Source: Liolophura sinensis
Taxonomy: Eukaryota; Mollusca; Polyplacophora; Chitonida; Chitonidae
Direction of reading: 5' to 3'
DNA: 64,000 nt
NCBI RefSeq assembly: GCF_032854445.1
Contig: NC_088302.1
Coordinates: 56,396,237-56,460,236 of the forward strand
A program made the position numbers and the translations under genes. The notes below the pieces were generated by a model. The model had not been told where the DNA came from. It worked only from the letters and a program-made list of their open reading frames with translations, and ran no database searches. Shown piece after piece: positions 25,901-37,900 of the stretch. How positions within the stretch are numbered: position 1 is the first letter of the stretch; each line of letters starts with the position of its first letter.

Positions 25901-28900
25901 AAAAAAACGATCCTTAATTCTCTGAATCTGTCATTCTCGCCAAGAGGCTGTGTACAGAATGTCCCATTTCGCCATCAATTGTTATATTTATTTATTTATT
26001 TGATTGGTGTTTTACGCCATACTCAAGAATATCTCACTCATACGACGGCGGTCAGCATTATGGTTGGAGGGGAACTGGGCATAGCCCGAAGGAAACCCAC
26101 GACTATCCGCAGGTTGCAGGCAGACCTTCTCACGTACGGCCGGAGAAAACGAACTGGACTTGAACTCACAGAGACCGCATCGGTGAGAGGCTGCTGGATC
26201 ATTACGCTGCGCTATCGCGCTAACCGACTGATTACCGGTTAAAGGCGTTGTCCATTTGTTGTTTAACCAAATGTAGGAACAGTTTCTCCTGGCGATCACT
26301 GTCATTACGCTTTGGCAGAAGTATATTATCTTGTCACTTAGCTCTGGAATGTCTGGTACCGTCTATTCATTCACAGCTGTTTATTATAAAAGGCTCCTAT
26401 TTTTAAAAAGATTGCTCGCTATTTGCAAGATTGCATGACATTACATTTGCGTGATTCCCAAGGAAACTTGGCCACGGAGAAACTGGCTGGGTACGTGACA
26501 GATAAAAACTGTTTTCAGCGATGTTGAGGAAACGTAGAAGATATTCTTAGACATATTTGTCGCCCCAAAGCAAACATGTGTATCATTCATACGTTAGTTA
26601 GTGCTGTAGAATAAACAACAACAAATTAATTTACCTGAGCGTATTTTGTGTTTTCCGACCGACAGGCGATCTGATGGGACCAACAATCCATGGCTTGGAC
26701 AGTTTGCTGAGGATGCCTACCGGCTGTGGAGAACAGACCATGTTGAATTTCGCTCCTGACATTTTTGTCTCGAAGTACTTGTCCTCCACTCAGCAGCTGA
26801 CGGGCGCACTCAGACAGAAAGCGCTAGGTTTACTTGAAAAGGGTAAAGTGTACTTATACCACCATTGTCAAGGTTGAGATCAAACAAATGCTGAATACTG
26901 CACACCTTAAATAGCAAGAAAGTATCCTTATGTAATGTACCATGCCCAATGACATAAACGTAGCGAAATGTAGATGACAGATAAAATATTATTTCTGTAA
27001 TAGAATTCTTTAATATAATTTATTTTCAGGATAAGCGAGCCTAGTATGGTAAATCGGTGATGGTTTCTGTAGACAATGTTTTGTTGTTACTACATTTTTA
27101 CCTATTAGGGTATCAGCGGGAACTGACCTATCAACATAAGGATGGATCCTTCAGCGCTTTTGGTGACCGGGACAGCTCAGGAAGCATGTGGTCAGTAAAC
27201 TCATTCACTTGACAAACTGACGATTCCATACATGTCTGTCCAGATTTCTTAATTTCTTGTAAGTGACATCAAATGATCTGCTCTTGGCTTCTTTCTTTTT
27301 CATGACGTTTAGAATTAATACTCTGTCTGTTCACAGGCTAACGGCATTCGTGATCAAGTCTTTCCATCAAGCTAAACCGTTTATCTTTGTGGACGACGCG
27401 ACTCTTGTCAAAGCCATCACGTGGATTCTGAGCCATCAGAAGTCAGACGGCTCGTTCCCAGAGCCGGGCAGGATCATACATAAGAACATGCAGGTGAACG
27501 CGCGTGTGTAAGATGTACAGTTGTGCGGTGAAACATGCGTGTGCTGTGTTGTAGATTGGATAGTGTGCACCTATGAAGGTAAACATGCGTGCGTAGTGTT
27601 GTATGTTAGAAGATGTGCAGTTATGCAGGTGAACATGCGTGCGTAATGTTGTATGTTAGGTGTGCAGTTATGCAGGTAAACATGCGTGCGAAGTGTTGTA
27701 TGTTAGACCATGTGCAGTGTTATATGTTAGGTATCCAGTTATACAGGTGAACATGCGTGCGCAGTGTTGTATGTTAGGTATGCAGCTATGCAGGTAAACA
27801 TTCGTGCGCAGTGTTGTATGTTGGAAGATGTGAAGTGATACAGGTAAACATGCGTGCGCAATGTTCTACGTTAGACGGCGTGCAATTATGCAGGTAAACA
27901 TACGTGCGCAGTGTTCTATATTTGAAGGTGTGGAGTTATGTAGGTAAACATGAGTGCGTAGTGTTGTATGTTAGAAGGTGTGCAGTTGTGCAGGTGAACA
28001 TGCGTGCGTAGTGTTGTATGTTAGAAGTTATGCAGGTAAACATGCGTGCGTAGTGTTGTATGTTAGAAGGTGCGAAGTGTTCTATGTTAGAAGATGTGGA
28101 GTGATGCAGTTAAGCATGCGTGCGAAGTGTTCTATGTTAGAAGATTTGCAGTTATGCAGGTAAACAGGCGTGCGTAGTGTTGTACGTTAGAGGATGTGCA
28201 GTTATGCAGGTAAACCTGAGTGCGCAGTGTTGTATGTTAGAAGATGTGAAGTTATGCAGGTGAGCATGCGTGCGTAGTGTTGTATGTTAGAAGGTGTGCA
28301 GTTACACAGGTAAACATGAGTGCGCAGTGTTGTATGTTAGAGGGTGTGCAGTTATGCAGGTAAACCTGAGTGCGTAGTGTTGTATGTTAGAAGATGTGAA
28401 GTTATGCAGGTAAACATGCGTGCGTAGTGTTGTATGTTAGAAGGTGTGCAGCTACACAGGTAAACATGCGTGCGCAGTGTTGTATGTTAGGTTTGCAGTT
28501 ACACAGGTAAACATGCGTGCGTATTGTTGTATGTTAGAAGATGTGCAGTTGTGCAGGTGAACATGCGTGCGTAGTGATGCATGTTAGGTGTGCAGCTATG
28601 TAGGTAAACATGCGTGCGTAGTGTTGTATGTTAGAGGATGTGCGGTTATGCAGGTAAACATGAGTGCGAAGTGTTCTATGTTAGAAGATGTGCAGTGATG
28701 CTGGTAAACATGCGTGCGTAGTGTTGTATGTTAGGTGTGCAGTTATGCAGGTAAACATGCGTGCGCAGTGTTATATGTTAGAAGATGTGTAGTTATGCAG
28801 GTGAACATGCGTGCGGAGGGTTGTATGTTAGGTATGCAGTTATGCAGGTGAACATGCGTGCGGAGGGTTGTATGTTAGAACATGTGCAGTTGTGGAGGTA

Positions 28901-31900
28901 AACATGCGTGCGAAGTGTTGTATGTTAGATATGCAGTTATGCAGGTGAACATGCGTGCGAAGTGTTGTATGTTAGATATGCAGTTATGCAGGTGAACATG
29001 CGTGCGTAGTGTTGTATGTTAGGTATGCAGTTATGCAGGTAAACATGCGTGCGCAGTGTTGTATGTTAGAAGATGTGCAGTTATGGAGGTAAACATGCGT
29101 GCGCAGTGTTGTATGTTAGAAGATGTGCAGTTATGCAGGTAAACATGCGTGCGTAGTGTTGTATGTTAGAAGATGTGCAGTTATGCAGGTAAACATGCGT
29201 GCGCAGTGTTGTATGTTAGAAGATGTGCAGTTATGCAGGTGAACATGCGTGCGCAGTGCTGTATGTTAGAAGATGTGCAGTTATGCAGGTAAACATGCGT
29301 GCGTAGTGTTGTAAGGCTGTTAAGTGTTGTAAGGTAGATAGTGTACAGTAATACTTGGAAGCACAATTTGTGTGTGTTAAGTTGTGTATCTGTCATGTCA
29401 TTTTCAGAAATGGGCTGCATTCTCAAATAAATAGTACCTGATAATCATCACCCATATGAGCTAATAGAAACATTGTTGTGCAATTTGTTACTAGGGAGGT
29501 TCGGCTTCTGGCGTGGCTTTGACCTCATTTGTCCTCATCTCTCTGCTGGAGAACAGTGATCTGGACAATGTAAGTACAGGATCTATAGGGATAAAGTGTA
29601 AGTACAGGATCTACAGGGACAAACTGTGATCTGTACAGTGTAAGTACAGGATCGATAGGGACAAAGTGTGATCTGGACAGTGTAAGTACAGGATATATAA
29701 TGACAAACTGTGATGTGTACTGTGTAAGTACGGGATCTATAGGGACAAAGTGTAAGTACAGGATCTGTAGGGACAAAGTGTGATGTGGACAGAGTAAGTA
29801 CAGAATCGATAGGGACAAACTGTGATCTGGACTGTGTAAGTACAGGATCTATAAAGACAAACTGTGATCTGGACGGTGTAAGTACAGGATCTACAACTGT
29901 CTAGTTTAGTTATATGTCTTATCCAGGCTCTGAGGGTCAAGATCTGCACCGATACAGTAGAGAACAGAGAATAACTGTCTAGTTTACCTGTATGTCTTGT
30001 TTACGCCATGGAGACCAGGATCTGCACCAATACAGTAGAGAACAGAGAATTACTGTCTAGTTTAGCTGTCTTATCTAGGCTGTGTAGACCAGGATCAGCG
30101 CTGCCACGGCAAGAGCAGCGTGAAACTGTCTAGTTTACCTGTATATCTCCCCTAGGCTGGTGAGACCAAGATCAGCACTGATACAGGCGAGATCACAGAG
30201 TAACTGTAGTTTAGCTGTATGTCTTATCTAGGCTGTGTAGACCAGGATCTGCACTGATACAGCAGAGACCAGAGAGTAACTGTCTTAGATTACCTGTATG
30301 TCTTATCTAGGCTGAGGGGACCAAGATCTGCACCAATACAGTAGGGAACAGAGAGTAACTGTATAGTTCAGCTGTATGTCTTATCTAGGCTGAGGAGACC
30401 AAAATCTGCACCAATACATTAGAGAACAGAGAGTAACTGTCTAGTTTGGCTGTATGTCTTATCTACGCTGAGGGGACCAAGATCTACACCAATACATTAG
30501 AGAACAGAGAGTAACTGTCTAGTTTACATATGTGTCTTATCTAGGCTGAGGGGACCAAGTTCTGCACCAATACATTAGAGAACAGAGAGTAACTGTCTAG
30601 TTTAGCTGTATGACTTATCTAGGCTGAGGGGACCAAGATCTGCACCAATACATTAGAGAACAGAGAGTAACTGTCTAGTTTAGCTGTATGACTTATCTAG
30701 GCTGAGGGGACCAAGATCTGCACCAATACATTAGAGAACAGAGAGTAACTGTCTAGTTTACCCGTATGTCGTATTTAGGCTGAGGGGACCAAGATCTGCA
30801 TCAATACATTAGAGAACAGAGAGTAACTGTCTTAGTTTACTTGTATGTCTTATCTAGGCTGAGGGGACCAAGATCTGCACCGATACATTAGAGAACAGAG
30901 AATATCTGTCTAGTTCAGCTGTATGTCTTATCTAGACTGTGTGGGGCAGGATCTGCACTGATACAGACGAGAACAGAGAGGAACTGTCTAGTTTAGCTGT
31001 ATGTCTTATCTAGGTTGAGGAGACCAAGATCTGCACTGATACATTAGAGAACAGAGAGTAACTGTCTAGTTTACCCGTATGTCGTATTTAGGCTGAGGGG
31101 ACCATGATCTGCACCAATACATTAGAGAACAGGGAGTAACTGTCTTAGTTTACTTGTATATCTTATCTAGGCTGAGGGGACCAAGATCTGCACCGATACA
31201 TTAGAGAACAGAGAATATCTGTGTAGTTCAGCTGTATGTCTTATCTAGACTGTGTGGAGCAGGATCTGCACCGATACATTAGAGAACAGAGAGTAACTGT
31301 CTAGTTCAGCTGTATGTCTTATCCAGGCTGGGGAGACCAGGATCTGCACCGATAGATTAGAGAACAGAGAGTAACTGTCTAGTTTAGCTGTATGTCTTAT
31401 CTAGGTTGAGGAGACCAAGATCTGCACCGATACATTAGAGAACAGAGAGTAACTGTCTAGTTTGGCTGTATGTCTTATCTAGTCTGTGGGGACCAAGATC
31501 TGTGCTGATACATTAGAGAACAGAGAGTAACTGTCTAGTTTAGCTGTATGTCTTATCTAGTCTGTGGGGACCAAGATCTGTGCTGATACATTAGACAGAG
31601 TGTAGCTGTCTAGTTCAGCTGTATGCTTTATGTAGGCTGTTCGGAACAAGATCTGCACCGATACATTAGAGAACAGAGAATAACTGTCTGGTTTAGCTGT
31701 CTTATATAGGCTGTGTAGACCAGGATCAGCGCTGCCACGGCAGGAGCAGGGTGAAACTGTCTAGTTTACCTGTATATCTCCCCTAGGCTGGTGAGACCAA
31801 GATCAGCACTGATACAGGCGAGATCACAGAGTAACTGTAGTTTACCTGGATGTCCTATCTAGGCTGTGGAGACCAAGATCTGCACCGATACAGTAGAGAA

Positions 31901-34900
31901 CAGAGAATATCTGTCTTAGTTTATCTGTATGTCTTATCTAGATTGTGTGGAGCAGGATCTGCACTGATACAGACGAGAACAGAGAGGAACTGTCTAGTTC
32001 AGCTGTATGTCTTATGTACGCTGTGGGAACCAAGATCTGCACCGATACAGACGAGAACAGAGAGTAACTGTCTAGTTTGGCTGTATGTCTTATCTAGGCT
32101 GAGGAGACCAGGATCTGCACCGATACAGACGAGAACAGAGAGTAACTGTCTAGTTCAGCTGTATGTCTTATCCAGGCTGGGGAGACCAGGATCTGCACCG
32201 ATAGATTAGAGAACAGAGAGTAACTGTCTAGTTTACCTGTATGTCTTATCTAGACTGTGTAGAGAGGATCTGCACTGATACAGACGAGAACAGAGAGGAA
32301 CTGTCTAGTTCAGCTGTATGTCCTATGTACGCTGTGGGAACCAAGATCTGCACCGATACATTAGAGAACAGAGAGTAACTGTCTAGTTTGGCTGTATGTC
32401 TTATCTAGGCTGAGGAGACCAAGATCTGCACCGATACATTAGAGAACAGAGAGTAACTGTCTAGTTTGGCTTTATGTCTTATCTAGGCTGTGGGGACCAA
32501 GATCTGTGCTGATACATTAGAGAACAGAGAGTAACTGTCTAGTTCAGCTGTATGTTTTATCTAGGCTGTTCGGAACAAGATCTGCACCGATACATTAGAG
32601 AACAGAGAATAACTGTCTGGTTTAGCTGTCTTATATAGGCTGTGTAGACCAGGATCAGTGCTGCCACGGCAAGAGCAGGGTGAAACTGTCTAGTTTACCT
32701 GTATGTCTCCCCTAGGCTAGTGGGACCAAGATCAGCTCTGGAACGGCCAAGAGCAAAGCGTAACTTTCTAGTTTACCTGTATATCTCCTCAAGGTGGCTG
32801 AGACCAAGATCAGCGCTGCCACGGCCAAGAGCAGAGAGTATCTGTCTAGTTAACCTGTATATCTCCCCTAGACTGTTGAGACCAAGATCAGCGCTGTCAC
32901 GGCGAAGAGCAGAGAGTATCTTTCTAGTTTACTGGTATATCTCCCGTAGACTGTTGAGACCAAGATCAGCGCTGTCATGGCGAAGAGCAGAGAGTATCTT
33001 TCTAGTTTACCTGTATATCTCCCCTAGACTGTTGAGACCAAGACCAGCTCTGCCACGGCCAAGGACAGAGAGTATCTTTCTAGTTTACCTGTATATCTCC
33101 CGTAGACTGTTGAGGCCAAGATCAGCGCTGCCACGGCCAAGAGCAGAGAATACCTGGAGAATGAGGTAAACCATATATCTGACGACTATACCATGGCCAT
33201 CACTACCTATGCTCTGATGTTAGCCAAGAGTTCCAGAGCCCAGTCCGCGCTCATGATGTTAAACCACGAGGCTGTGGTCAAAGGTTCGTACCTCAGTCCA
33301 GCCAATTTGTATTTGATTACTGTTTCATCCTGTCGAAGGAGATTATGCGGTCTGCTTTTGACACTTTAAAGTTCTCTTGGAATAAGATTAGTCGTTCATC
33401 CTAAAATATGGTATGGCATTTATTTTTCAATGATTTACTTTATCTCGGCTTTTCACCTGTTTGTTCATTATAACTAATTCATGTAAATGTTCATCAGATA
33501 TCGTCAAATGAAGACAAGAAATCCCTACAAGTATAAATAGCCGCCTATTTATTATGTTAAATGCGAGAGAAGGGCCCTAGCCTTTCAAAAAGTATCCTGA
33601 CCAAGACGAAACACCATTATATGATACTTCATTGATCTTCGTTCTTTGTTCTTCACCCTGAACAATGAAGCTTAACTAACATTGCTTTGTATAATTTAAG
33701 ATGGCACCAAACATTGGGAAGGTCCGATAGCCAGCAAAACAACAAACATTCGGAAGTTCTGGAGAGCTCCATCCAGACAATCTCCCGCTATTGCCATTGA
33801 AACCACTGCTTACGGACTACTTTCCTACGCCGAGAAGAGGGATCTGGTAGCCGGGTTGGACATCCTAAAATGGATCACTTCACAAAGGAATGCCCATGGT
33901 GGATTCTCTTCTACCCAGGTTACCGAAATTAATATACATAAAGATTTGAAGGTGGGAAAGGGACTTATATACAATTATATCAATGAGTGCGTCGCACGTG
34001 CGTTGTACATTTTATAAAGTTCCAAATGCAGATAATGCGAAAGCTGCCCTGTGTATGGAGAAATTTAAGAACAGATATCTTAGGCACCATGTCAATTATG
34101 ATCTCTGAAAATCTAAAATTTACAGATAAAGATGGAAAGGTGCATGGGCATGTCGACAATTTTTAGGCCATGAAAGTTAAAACGGTATGAAATGAACATT
34201 CCATTTTCTTGATTAAGGACACAGTTGTGGCTCTGCAGGCTCTGTCAGAATTCGCAGAGAAGATTTTCTCTCCTACCTTTGACGTCACGGTAAAGATTTC
34301 CGATGACGTCAATAAGCACAACTTCCGGATTCAGCGGGAAAACTCTCTGGTGTTCCAGACAGCTCAGGTGAGAATGGCACTTTCCTTAGCTGCAGTGATT
34401 CGTCGCGTCTCAGTGGCGCGTATAAAGCAAGACCAGTTTCAGGAGAAAATAACTGGACAAAGAAGAAAAACCGTTTATCAACACTTCAAAAACGAGTATG
34501 TTGTTAATTTAAAAAACTTACATTTACCCTCTTTGTCCAATTTTAACAGATGAACAACGTAAGTGATCACGTGACTGTCAGCGCAACAGGGAGTGGTATG
34601 GCACTGGTTCAGGTAAGATAATCAGTTATATTTAGAACATGTCACGATGGGCAGTTTTTGAGATCATAAACTACAGAAAAAGATTTCTTCTACTGCTTTC
34701 ACCGTCAACTAGTACTGGAATACATATGACGGTTGGTGGAGGAAATGTCGCCAAGTAATAAAGACAAGGTCAAGGTTAGTCGGTGACAGGGAAACGTGGG
34801 AAAAGTGTCCAGGGGTGGGTACCTCATGGAGCTTGTATAATGAAAGAACGATTTAATTAGTTCTCTGTAACAACACTGCACCTCGAACTCATGAAACCCT

Positions 34901-37900
34901 TATGGCACTAGGTCAATAAGGAGAACATTTCAATATCCATTAGAACTAACTGTAACCTACATTAGGTCATAATGAACACTATATACATAGACCAATATCA
35001 TTACCCATAACTTCCAAACTTTCTAAGCGGACAGGGTTCACTAAGATACAGTGATCCTTACTAAAATATCCATGGGTCCACAACAGTTTAACTACCTGCT
35101 CTATCCAAATGCTATACTAAACCAGTGTCTCACCAACACTACACACATCTGCATTACAGCTAAATCCTACTGAGTGTACATTCAGTTATCTCAAAAAAAT
35201 GAACATGTAGGCCTACAGTATACATGTTAACAATAAATGCATCATTATGCAATACAATGAATTGTATAGTCTCTTAATTTGAAATAATCATCAAATATTT
35301 GCACAAAATTACCTCACTGCTCATCATGCAGACTGATCAAATCTTCAAAGGCAGGCAGAATAATGCTGGTTACAGCTACAAGAGAACAAAAATGGCATCA
35401 TGAATGGCACACATATTTTCACAGTGTAGCGGTTTTTTTACAATGTACTCAGTAACATTACATAAAACCATATGTGACTAGTTCCACGCTTACAGGGAAC
35501 TAGTGTAACCAGCAATAGCAATTAAGTCAGCAAATTAAGAAAAGAAGTTTAATTCACTATGACACTATGGTAGTAGACAATGAAGCAAATGCAGGGTGTC
35601 GACTATTGACAGCGTTCTGATTCCCTGCACAGTCACAGCAATGGTAGCGTGTTCAAACACTCACAAAACCCCCAGCAGGTCTAGACCACCTGTAAATTTA
35701 ACAAATACTTCCAGGTCAGTCTCAGCTCATGCTATATTTACCGCTACATAATTCTTGGATCTACGCATTCATGACATTTTACAAGATTTCCCGCCGTCAA
35801 CAACACCTTTACAAGAGCAAACAAGTTCCAAACAACATTATCGCTCTCTCACTACACTTTGTCAATGAAATCCGATAATGACTCGCACCATGAACAGGTC
35901 ATTTCAAATATTACAATGGTGTTTAGAGCTAGACAAACTTGAAACACTAAGAAAATAACAAAACAACAAACCTTCAAACAGCAATCCGCAATATTGAATC
36001 GGCATCTTCCACGCGCACATGACCGGCACGGATAGCACAGTTGGTGAAGCGTCCGCTTCGGGACCGGTAAATCCAGGATCAATCCTTGATCGAGTCACAC
36101 CTAAGAGTTTAAAAGAGGAAGTTGTAACTTCCTCGCTTGGCGTTCATCATGAAGGGGATAGTGGAACGACTGGTTGACCCGTATCAGTAAAATGGCTCGG
36201 GCGGGTCGGCTTACTTGCCTTCGGTAAGTCGTCTCAGTGAAGCAGCACTAAATAAAAGAGCGGTGGAAATCCGTCCTGCAACAAGGAGGCACATTACACG
36301 TACATGCACCCTAGTGATTCCTTCGTCGTCATATGACTGAAAAATTGTTGAGTACGACGTTAAACCCCACTCACTCACTCACTCCACGCGCACATGTAAG
36401 AAGGGGAGGTAACTCCACATAATCATTGTGACTGCCTGTCTCATACAGGATAGAAATAAGAAAGTATTCATGAAGGGGAATTTGTTTCTGTGCAAGACTG
36501 AATAATGTACTGTATTTGCTTATAAATGGTCTACGGTGGCACCTAGAAAACAGAGAGACGCGGGACACCTGGTTCACATCCTCGGATCAGTCATTTTTAA
36601 ATGTCATTTCCCGATATACTGATTTCAAAATCCAGAAACAATCTTTCGCCTTGCTATCCGATTTGCTGTTTATGTAGGTGTCTGTAGACTACCACGTGGA
36701 GCAGGACGACACGGCGCCGTCGTTTGACGTACAGGTTAAGCTTTTACACGAAACCATGCACTCTGTCACCATCCAAGCATGCGCTCAGTAAGTGTAACAT
36801 TAGGCCTAACTTGTTTTCATTCAGTAGAGTTACACACTAATGTTGTAGAAGAAAACATTGCCATCTTGGAAGCTGTTCATGTTAATGGTGTCTATCGTCA
36901 ATATTAATTATAACTGTCCAGAGCGAAACTTTTGCACACAATGATTTTCATTTACACAAAGTCGTCTCTGAAAACCTTAACTTTCTTGTTTTTAAGAGTA
37001 TTATGGCTCTTAAGAATTAGTCCGGAAGCCGGTTAACGCCGTCATTGTACAGTCACTTCGCAGTATCGTTCCATAGCCTCGCAGTGTCGTTTCATCGCCT
37101 AGCAGTCTCGTTCCATCGCTGCGCCGTATCGTTCCATCGCCTCCAGTATCATTCCATTGCTTCGCACTATCGTTCCGTCGCGATCGCAGTATCGTTCCAT
37201 CACCCGACGATCAAACAATAGTATGATGGTATGATGACGGCCTTAACGGACTTCCACAGATTTAACCTACACTTCATGCTGCACACAACAATGAGTGCGA
37301 TGGTTGTTGCTACAGTTCACCGCCTAAAGCAGTGACTTTGATGGCTACTGTTTTCTCCCTTGATGATTAGGTGGCTACAAGAAGGTTCTAGTGGAATGGC
37401 GGTGGAGGAAATTGGCATCCCCACGGGCTTCCAGGCTGACAGAGATAACATCACCCTGGTGGATGGTCTGAAACGGATAGAAACCTCAGACAAAAAGCTC
37501 CTCCTCTACTTTGACGAGGTACCGTGTACAAGTACTGTATATCGGCATATATCCGTATGGAGGTATTTGTGGATGGAAAAACGGCAGCCCAACTAAATAT
37601 TTAAAAAAATTAAACTAAGTATGTTTTACTGAAAACTGTGTAAGGCTTTGAGAGATGGGCATATCTAACCATGAAACCCACGAGGTGAGTGCCCAAAGCC
37701 GGCCTTGAACATCGAATTCGAAGATTTTCATTGTACGTGGGCCCTTGCTACGTGGTCGAGAATGCAGTGCCTTAATAAAACCTAAATGATGTTGAACGGG
37801 ACATGACACCTTAAGAAATCAACCAAAGATATATGTATTGGCACATGGTTTATCCAATCAGATCTCGACGACACCCACGTGCATAACGGTCAGAGCGGAC

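Noticed and set aside
36022-36100. tRNA gene at the start of SINE-B
   Set aside because: Same reasoning: a tRNA-derived head with a SINE body, tail and 14-bp target duplications.
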